64,000 nucleotides of DNA from Neomoorella sulfitireducens (lineage in GTDB: Bacteria; Bacillota; DSM-521; Neomoorellales; Neomoorellaceae), in assembly GCF_024733845.1 (NCBI RefSeq), contig NZ_JANRHG010000004.1, positions 124,001 through 188,000 of the forward strand, given 5' to 3'. How positions within the stretch are numbered: position 1 is the stretch's first letter; the number at the start of each line of letters is the position of its first letter. Position numbers and translations under genes: made by a program. Below are positions 58,629 to 64,000 of this stretch, piece after piece. The notes beneath the pieces were generated by a model, which saw only the letters and a program-made list of their open reading frames with translations, was not told the origin of the DNA and did no database searches.

Positions 58629-58660
58629 ATGCCTCCGGTAGGATGCTGCCGGGGGCTATT
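58629..58660 (+). terminator. Terminator of the coat operon
   Basis: GCCTCCGG and CCGGGGGC form an 8-bp stem with one wobble pair and a 10-nt loop, followed by TATTTTAT. The remaining gap to 58913 has several small hairpins (for example CCTGCC/GGCAGG near 58672 and CGACG/CGTCG near 58700) and no supported gene. Confidence 0.65.
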
Positions 58661-58913
58661 TTATAACTGCTCCTGCCGGATATTCCGCGGCAGGAATCGA
58701 CGTTTTGGCGTCGAAAATGGTGATTTAGAACTTGGACTTTTTATTCGAGAAGGTCGCCCGGTGCGGTCACCCGGTGTTCCCGGCAGCACAGGGGGGTGCT
58801 GTCACAAACGGCAAAGGTGCGTAGCAGCGGGGAGAGGCCCTCAGCCGGCGGCTAAAATCTGCTGCTACCGGCCTGTGGTTGGAGCCGGTTAAGCAATCCG
58901 GGAGGTAATCATT

Positions 58914-59642
58914 GTGGACGCAGCAAAAATGGTCGCGGACCTGGTTGCATGGTTGCAGGAAGAGGTCGCCAAAGCCGGAGCCAGGGGAGTGGTCCTGGGT
59001 TTAAGTGGCGGCATTGATTCTGCCGTGGTGGCGAATCTCTGTCGGCTGGCTTTCCGGGAGAATTGCCTGGGAGTGATCATGCCCTGTCACAGCGACCCTG
59101 CCGACGCTGAGGACGCGCGCCTTGTGGCCCGCCATCTTGAACTACCGGCGGTGGAGGTGGTGCTGGACGAGGTCTATGACCGGCTGGTGCTGCTGCTGAC
59201 CGGGAAACCTTATACACCCGGTCAGCGGAGCCTGGCCCTGGCCAATTTAAAGCCGCGCCTCAGGATGTTGACCCTGTATTTTTTGGCCAACGAGCGCAAT
59301 TACCTGGTCATCGGCACTGGCAACAGGAGTGAGCTGACTGTTGGGTACTTTACCAAGTATGGCGACGGCGGTGTGGACCTGCTGCCCCTGGCCAACCTGG
59401 TGAAGTCCCAGGTAAGGGAGCTGGCCCGTTACTTAAGACTGCCGGAAAGGATTATTACTAAAGCCCCTTCAGCGGGGCTATGGGCCGGCCAGACTGATGA
59501 GGGCGAGATGGGCCTCACCTATGAAGTCCTGGACCATTATCTCCTGACGGGGGAAGCGCCGCCGGCGGCGAAAGAGAAAATAGAGGCCATGGCCGCCTGC
59601 AGTGCCCACAAAAGGCGGCTGCCCCTGGTACCGCCATTTTAG
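58914..59642 (+). CDS. nadE: NAD synthetase (ammonia-dependent)
   Basis: A 242-residue N-type ATP pyrophosphatase: GVVLGLSGGIDSAVVANL (P-loop), LVIGTGNRSELTVGYFTKYGDGG and KAPSAGLWAGQTDEGEMGL. There is no glutaminase domain, so it uses ammonia to amidate nicotinate adenine dinucleotide. It works in the same pathway as the nicotinate phosphoribosyltransferase at 17283. GTG start behind GGGAGGTAAT. Confidence 0.94.
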   Translation: MDAAKMVADLVAWLQEEVAKAGARGVVLGLSGGIDSAVVANLCRLAFRENCLGVIMPCHSDPADAEDARLVARHLELPAVEVVLDEVYDRLVLLLTGKPYTPGQRSLALANLKPRLRMLTLYFLANERNYLVIGTGNRSELTVGYFTKYGDGGVDLLPLANLVKSQVRELARYLRLPERIITKAPSAGLWAGQTDEGEMGLTYEVLDHYLLTGEAPPAAKEKIEAMAACSAHKRRLPLVPPF

Positions 59643-59687
59643 GCGCCGGTAACCCCGTTAAGCACGCGGCTAATCAGGCCGGGATTT

Positions 59688-60518
59688 TTAACGCCGCCCC
59701 CCGTCGCGGCGGCTGTAGGGCAGGGGCACGTACTGGACCGAAGGCCGGCGTCCGGCCGGCTGGGGATAGAGTTCCATGAGCTGGTATATTTCCCGGGGCA
59801 AACCGGTTTTCACCGGCAGCCCCATTTTTATTAACTGCTCCACACCTATTGGATAGTCGTGGGTCCAGTGTCCTTCACTTAAAATGGTGGCCAGTTCTTC
59901 GGCCTTCTGGCGCTCCATTTTTTCAGCCAGGAGTTCTACCAGGCTCTCCCGCACCTGCCGCATGGCCTTGCGGGCGATATCGCCCAGGATAAGGGTGCGG
60001 TCGTCAATCTCATTTTTATCCTTTTCTTCGATAACCTTAAGGATCGAGGCCGCCGGGTACTCGCCCAGCTGTGGGTCGACGGGACCCAGGACAGCGTTTT
60101 CGTCCATGACGATTTCATCGGCTGCCAGGGCGATGAGGGTGCCGCCGGACATGGCATAGTGGGGTATGTAGACGGTTACCCTGGCCGGGTGTTTCAAAAT
60201 GGCGTGGGCGATCTGCTCGGCTGCCAGGACCAGGCCGCCGGGAGTATGGAGGACCAGGTCAATGGGCATATCCTCGGGGGTTAGACGAATGGCCCGCAGG
60301 AGCTGCTCCGAATCTTCGATATTAATGTAGCGAGTAAGGGGAATGCCCAGGAAACTCAGAGCTTCCTGGCGGTGAATGAGGGTAATAAGGCGCGAATTCT
60401 TCTTCTTTTCAAAGGTCCGAATAAGGTGCAGGCGGGCGGCTTCGATGCGCCGCTGGTGCAACATGGGTAAAAAGGCCGAGATCAGGAAGATGATCCAGAT
60501 GATACTCAGGAAATCCAC
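59688..60518 (-). CDS. ClpP-class membrane serine protease (SDH family)
   Basis: A 276-residue protein with an N-terminal TM helix (LSIIWIIFLISAFLPML) and a ClpP/crotonase-fold domain: LVLHTPGGLVLAAEQIAHAI, then AMSGGTLIALAADEIVMDENAVLGPVDPQ with Ser in MSGG and Asp/Lys residues downstream. This is the SDH (DUF114-related) family of membrane-bound serine proteases found in archaea and clostridia. Substrates unknown. Single gene on the minus strand, convergent with nadE. Confidence 0.9.
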   Translation of the reverse strand: MDFLSIIWIIFLISAFLPMLHQRRIEAARLHLIRTFEKKKNSRLITLIHRQEALSFLGIPLTRYINIEDSEQLLRAIRLTPEDMPIDLVLHTPGGLVLAAEQIAHAILKHPARVTVYIPHYAMSGGTLIALAADEIVMDENAVLGPVDPQLGEYPAASILKVIEEKDKNEIDDRTLILGDIARKAMRQVRESLVELLAEKMERQKAEELATILSEGHWTHDYPIGVEQLIKMGLPVKTGLPREIYQLMELYPQPAGRRPSVQYVPLPYSRRDGGRR

Positions 60519-60627
60519 GGCCGGGGTACCTCCTTTACCTGCTAATATTATCCCTGATTACCCTCAGAATATGCCCTGCCTATGGAAGTGCAAGAATTAC
60601 TCAGTTCAATATAGCCAATAAAATTAC

Positions 60628-60729
60628 GATAATATCGAATAAAGAGTATGGTAGCACGGCAGGAATACTAAATTCAATGGCGAATTTGAATTTAAAGATA
60701 TACAGAACAGCATTTGATAATGTCGAATA
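60628..60729. promoter_or_regulatory. Intergenic operator-like repeats upstream of the IclR gene
   Basis: TAAATTCA (60669-60676) and TGAATTTA (60687-60694) form a perfect inverted repeat with a 10-bp spacer. GATAATATCGAATA (60628-60641) and GATAATGTCGAATA (60716-60729) form a direct repeat around it. They lie between the divergent protease and IclR genes and are candidate regulator sites. Confidence 0.45.
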
Positions 60730-60800
60730 CGCTAGCGGTACTTGTTATATTCTTAAACCAACGAACCCGGAGCGGTTATATTGAAATGGAGGCTGGCATT

Positions 60801-61610
60801 ATGGCAGTAAATAACCGGAATAATGCCTCGCGGATTCGCTCGGTGGCCAAGGCATTAATGATCCTTGACCTCCTGGCCGCCAACCAGCGAGATATGTCCC
60901 TGGCAGAAATAGCCCGCACCATGGATTTGCCGAAAAGCACCCTGCATGGGTTGCTGGCTACCCTGCGGGATTTCGGTTACCTGGAGCAGTCGCCCTTTGA
61001 CGGCCGCTATCGCCTGGGAGTGCACCTTTTTGAAATCGGCAACATTGTGGCCAATAACTGGGACGTCCGCAAGGTAGCCGGCCCCTATATACAGAAACTG
61101 GTAGACGAACTGGGGGAGACAGTCCACCTGGTGATCCTCGATAAGGGGGAAGTACTTTATATTGATAAGCGGGAAAGCCAGCAGTCCCTGCGGATTGTTT
61201 CCCAGGTGGGGATGCGCCTGCCGGCCCACTGTACCGGCGTGGGCAAAGTACTGCTGGCCTACCTCCACCCCAGCGAAGTGAAGCGCATCATTGCCACAAA
61301 AGGCCTACCCCGCTACACCCGTCATACCATCACCGACCCGCGCTGGCTGGAGGCAGAACTGGAAAAGATCCGGGCGGCAGGGTATGCCGTAGATAATGAG
61401 GAAATTATGGACAGTCTCCGTTGCGTTGCTGCTCCGATAAGGGACCATAACGGCAAAGTATGTGCTGCGATTAGCGTAGCTGGCCCGGTGGCGCGGCTGG
61501 AAGGAGAGAGGTTCCAGCTGGCCGTAGAACTGGTCACCCGGACGGCAGCGGAGATTTCGACCGGGCTGGGATACCGGCCTGCTCTAGGTAGTGATGCCAG
61601 TGGAGCTTAG
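60801..61610 (+). CDS. IclR-family transcriptional regulator
   Basis: A 269-residue protein: N-terminal winged HTH (RSVAKALMILDLLAANQRDM, LAEIARTMDLPKSTLHGLLATL) and a C-terminal effector domain (MRLPAHCTGVGKVLLAYL, DNEEIMDSLRCVAAPI, CAAISVAGPVARL). IclR regulators usually control adjacent catabolic genes in response to a pathway metabolite. The next three genes overlap or closely follow it. The ATG at 60801 has GGAGG about 7 nt upstream. Confidence 0.93.
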   Translation: MAVNNRNNASRIRSVAKALMILDLLAANQRDMSLAEIARTMDLPKSTLHGLLATLRDFGYLEQSPFDGRYRLGVHLFEIGNIVANNWDVRKVAGPYIQKLVDELGETVHLVILDKGEVLYIDKRESQQSLRIVSQVGMRLPAHCTGVGKVLLAYLHPSEVKRIIATKGLPRYTRHTITDPRWLEAELEKIRAAGYAVDNEEIMDSLRCVAAPIRDHNGKVCAAISVAGPVARLEGERFQLAVELVTRTAAEISTGLGYRPALGSDASGA

Positions 61611-62406
61611 GGAATTTCTCTTTGCCTCCCTGGAGGGGCACACCCTGGTCTTTGCCATCACCGCCCGGGAAAGGGGGATTTTCTCCGGGGCAGCCCGGCT
61701 ACAAGAGCTTGCCGGTGAGCTGGGACTTAAAGTTACCTGGATAGCCCCCGAGGGTTATGCCCTGGAAACGGGAAGCTGCGTTTTCCGGGGTAGAGGAGGG
61801 GCTCAGGAGATTGTCCGGGCTGAAGAAATGCTCCTGGGGGTCATCGGTAAGCCCTCCGGGGTGGCTACGGCGGCGGCTAATTTTGTCCGGCAGGCCGGGG
61901 GGCGGATTAAAGTCGTCTGCGGCGCCTGGAAAAAGGTAGCCCCGGAAATAAGGGACGAGTTGCGCCGGGCCATCGCCACCGGCGGTGCCGGTATCCGTAT
62001 TACCGAACGCCCCTTTATCTACCTGGATAAAAATTACGTCCGCCTTTTAGGAGGCGTCGAGCCGGCGGTGAGCCGGGCGCGCGCCTATGACCCGGAGCGG
62101 GTGATCGCCGTGCAGGTCCGCGGGGAGGGCTGGCCCATAGCCGGTGAAGCTGAGGCCGCAGTAAGGGCCGGGGCAGGAATTATTATGGTAGACACCGGCC
62201 TTCTGGAGGACCTGGCAACAGTGGTGACAGCAGCGCAGCAAGGCGGCTGGCGGGAAAAAGTAAAACTCGCCTTTGCCGGCGGCGTCACGCCAGCAGGCCT
62301 GGAGGAGGTAATTGCCGCCGGGGCGGACATCGTCGATGTCGGCCGGGCCATTATCGATGCGCCGCTGCTGGATTTAAGCCTGGATGTGGAAGGGATTTCT
62401 GTATAA
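61591..62406 (+). CDS. Divergent NadC/ModD-like (quinolinate phosphoribosyltransferase fold) protein
   Basis: A 271-residue protein with the layout of nicotinate-nucleotide pyrophosphorylases: an N-terminal LVFAITARERGIFSGAARLQ domain, AEEMLLGVIGKPSGVATAAANFV (NadC has ERxxLNxLQRxSGIAT), a central barrel, and the phosphate-binding GGVTPAGLEEVIAAGADIVDVG. The NadC RTRKT loop is replaced by CGAWKK and the KDNH motif by LDKNYV, so it is unlikely to be a standard quinolinate enzyme. ModD-like or a catabolic nicotinate-ring role are possible. It overlaps the IclR gene by about 20 bp. Confidence 0.75.
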   Translation: MMPVELREFLFASLEGHTLVFAITARERGIFSGAARLQELAGELGLKVTWIAPEGYALETGSCVFRGRGGAQEIVRAEEMLLGVIGKPSGVATAAANFVRQAGGRIKVVCGAWKKVAPEIRDELRRAIATGGAGIRITERPFIYLDKNYVRLLGGVEPAVSRARAYDPERVIAVQVRGEGWPIAGEAEAAVRAGAGIIMVDTGLLEDLATVVTAAQQGGWREKVKLAFAGGVTPAGLEEVIAAGADIVDVGRAIIDAPLLDLSLDVEGISV

Positions 62407-62515
62407 ACGGAAGGATAACATTTTACATTCCAACTCAAGCAAATTATACACCATTCTGTTGCCATCATATGGCAAGCGGGGCCAAGTCAAATACTATGAG
62501 AAGGGGGATTACCCC

Positions 62516-63436
62516 GTGGAATGGGACTTGCTGGAGAAAACGACCTTCTGGATCGATAACATTGAACTAACCGCCGCCGACCTGGGCCAGGTGGCCGCAG
62601 CAGCAGCCGCCGCCATGGAACTACCAGCTCAGGAAGTAATGGTGGTGGACGTCCGGCCGGGGCTGGTGGCCTTTGATATCCTGCGGCGCAGGGTGTGGGC
62701 GGAAGCAGTAGCCGGCAAGGAGAAGGAAATCTTAAGGCGCCTGGCGGATTTGCCGGGGGTAACTTTGAGGCCGGGGGCTGCCGTCCACTCTGAAGGGGTC
62801 CTGGGGCTCATTGCCCTGGAGCCGGGGGAAGCGGCCCGGGTGCTGGCGGAATCAGCCCGCATGGCCCGGGGTATCAGCCAGGCTGTTGCCCGGCGAGCCA
62901 TGGTTTTTGCTTCCGGAGCCGAAGTTATAGCCGGGAAAATCAAAGATACCAATTCGCCTTATATTATAGCGGCCCTGGAAAAAGCAGGCTACCAGGCGAG
63001 TTTTGGTGGTATCCTGGAGGATGACGCCCTAGCAGCGGCCAACCGCCTGGAAGGGGCCCTGGAAGAAGGCTATGGATTGCTGATCACTACCGGGGGCGTC
63101 GGGGCCGAGGACAAGGACTTCAGCATTGAAGCCATCTTACGCCTGGACCCGGAGGCCTGTACCCCCTGGATCTTGAAGTTTAAACCTGATTATAACCGTC
63201 ACCATAAAGAAGGGGTACGCATTGCTGTGGGCAGGGTAGGTATATCTTACCTGGTAGCCCTGCCAGGTCCCCATGAAGAAGCCCGGCTGGGCTGTGACCG
63301 GCTGATCGCCGGCCTGGAACAAGGGTTGGAGACGGAAACCCTGGCAGAATATATAGCCGGTGCCCTGCGGGAACGTTGGCGAAGCGTAATGAAAGAAGGA
63401 GGACATGAACATGGATTACCGGGGCATTGCCACTGA
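62516..63436 (+). CDS. Molybdopterin-binding (MoCF/CinA-like) domain protein
   Basis: About 306 residues from a GTG at 62516 (AAGGGGG upstream). The N-terminal 150 residues are unassigned. The C-terminal half has the MoaB/CinA fold: AMVFASGAEVIAGKIKDTNS, YIIAALEKAGYQASFGGIL, GLLITTGGVGAEDKDFSIEA and VALPGPHEEARLG. Such domains bind molybdopterin, but stand-alone versions in catabolic operons have no proven role. The 3' end overlaps the hydratase gene by 26 bp. The Met-His-rich end (GGHEHGLPGHCH) is notable. Confidence 0.78.
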   Translation: MEWDLLEKTTFWIDNIELTAADLGQVAAAAAAAMELPAQEVMVVDVRPGLVAFDILRRRVWAEAVAGKEKEILRRLADLPGVTLRPGAAVHSEGVLGLIALEPGEAARVLAESARMARGISQAVARRAMVFASGAEVIAGKIKDTNSPYIIAALEKAGYQASFGGILEDDALAAANRLEGALEEGYGLLITTGGVGAEDKDFSIEAILRLDPEACTPWILKFKPDYNRHHKEGVRIAVGRVGISYLVALPGPHEEARLGCDRLIAGLEQGLETETLAEYIAGALRERWRSVMKEGGHEHGLPGHCH

Positions 63437-64000
63437 ACTCCTGGCCGCAGAAGCCAGCTGCCGGCCCATTGAACCGCTGACCGCTACTTATCCGGATTTA
63501 ACGGTAGAGGATGCCTACCGCATCCAGCTGGCCGGCATAGAGATGAAGAAAGCGCGGGGCAGCAAGGTTATTGGTAAAAAGATCGGCCTGACGAGCAAGG
63601 CCATGCAGCAGCTGCTGGGGGTCAATGAACCCGACTACGGGCACCTGCTGGATAACATGCTACTCCTGGAGGGAGAGCCCTGCCGGCGAGAGGAACTCCT
63701 TTTACCGCGGGTGGAGGGGGAACTGGCCTTTATCTTAAAGGACACCCTCAAAGGCCCGGGGGTAACCATTGCCGACGTTTACCGGGCTACGGAAGGCATC
63801 ATGCCGGCCTTTGAGATTGTCGACAGCCGTATCCGCGACTGGAAGATCAAGCTCCAGGATACCATTGCCGACAACGCCTCCAGCGCCCGCCTGGTCCTGG
63901 GCAGCCGCATGGTACCCATTAAAGACCTGGACCTGCGCCTCATCGGTATGGTGCTGGAAAAGAACGGGGAAGTGGCGAGTACCGGCGCCGGTGCCGCCGT
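63411..64000 (+). CDS. 2-keto-4-pentenoate hydratase family protein, 5' part
   Basis: About 196 codons are visible before the window ends; the family has about 260. MDYRGIATELLAAEASCRPI, then GKKIGLTSKAMQQLLGV, EPDYGHLLDNMLL, VEGELAFILKD, MPAFEIVDSRIRDWK and ADNASSARLVLG are typical of MhpD-type hydratases and the related 4-oxalocrotonate decarboxylases. These add water to, or decarboxylate, dienoate intermediates of aromatic ring breakdown. The ATG has GAAGGAGG upstream. With the IclR regulator it suggests a catabolic operon continuing past the window. Confidence 0.88.
   Translation, partial: MDYRGIATELLAAEASCRPIEPLTATYPDLTVEDAYRIQLAGIEMKKARGSKVIGKKIGLTSKAMQQLLGVNEPDYGHLLDNMLLLEGEPCRREELLLPRVEGELAFILKDTLKGPGVTIADVYRATEGIMPAFEIVDSRIRDWKIKLQDTIADNASSARLVLGSRMVPIKDLDLRLIGMVLEKNGEVASTGAGAA

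Noticed and set aside
58629-58892. 87-codon ORF upstream of nadE with a vague SfsA-like RRFGVENG stretch
   Set aside because: The similarity is short and not continued. The frame starts inside a terminator hairpin and has no ribosome binding site.

Overview
The window looks like chromosomal DNA of a GC-rich, spore-forming, anaerobic Bacillota of the Moorella type (thermophilic acetogens). The signs are strong GGAGG ribosome binding sites with many GTG/TTG starts, spore genes (CotF-like coat proteins, a GerMN lipoprotein, DUF1657/DUF1659/DUF3243 genes), a molybdenum-cofactor riboswitch with a complete molybdate/Moco operon, clostridial-type ferredoxin, and an apparent selenocysteine codon. The species is inferred from gene content only.

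Layout. 1-6024: a surface/uptake cluster made of the end of an SLH protein, a transcobalamin-like (DUF4430) protein, an alpha/alpha-toroid protein with copper-amine-oxidase-like repeats, and a complete ECF transporter (T, fused A-A', S). I read it as a candidate capture-and-import system for a corrinoid-like ligand. 6.0-10.5 kb: DUF134 regulator, a truncated EamA transporter, a two-component system with a Met/His-rich sensor loop, a DUF2680 protein and a tRNA-Leu next to an integrase remnant. 10.6-18.3 kb: ECF sigma/anti-sigma pair, then polA-mutM-coaE-lytic transglycosylase-nicotinate phosphoribosyltransferase. 18.4-26.4 kb: tRNA-Leu, amidase, nitroreductase, ferredoxin, membrane glycosyltransferase, CcdA/ResA redox pair, second DUF2680 gene, a triple-HTH regulator, lactate dehydrogenase. 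26.4-33.0 kb: LysR regulator, Moco riboswitch, modABC-mobA-moeA-mobB. 33.1-38.1 kb: phoU and Na/Pi cotransporter, speE-speB, radical SAM protein. 38.1-44.7 kb: a MacAB-like export system divergent from a secreted beta-propeller protein. 44.7-49.4 kb: tRNAs Val-Asp-Phe and Gly-Cys flanking a Xaa-Pro peptidase, an unrecognised HTH protein, a TrkA/RCK protein and 6-phosphogluconate dehydrogenase.

49.4-52.3 kb is a decayed accessory patch: a GC-rich potentially structured segment, a thioesterase, tRNA-Leu, a frameshifted DUF1659 gene, an orphan antitoxin-like gene whose partner seems cut off after a few codons, an intact HicAB pair, a DNA-methylase remnant and a diverged 58-bp repeat. 52.3-60.5 kb: GerMN lipoprotein, malate dehydrogenase, DUF1657, a radical SAM/putrescine-type aminotransferase operon, a glutaredoxin with an in-frame UGA at its redox centre, spore coat genes, nadE and a ClpP-like membrane protease. 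60.7-64.0 kb: an IclR regulator followed by a NadC-like protein, a molybdopterin-binding-domain protein and a 2-keto-4-pentenoate hydratase family enzyme cut by the window end.

The strongest items for follow-up are the UGA-containing glutaredoxin with a SECIS-like hairpin (57678-57914), the transcobalamin-like/ECF cluster (1-6024), and a tandem-repeat operator shared by the two DUF2680 genes and possibly by the two-component operon.
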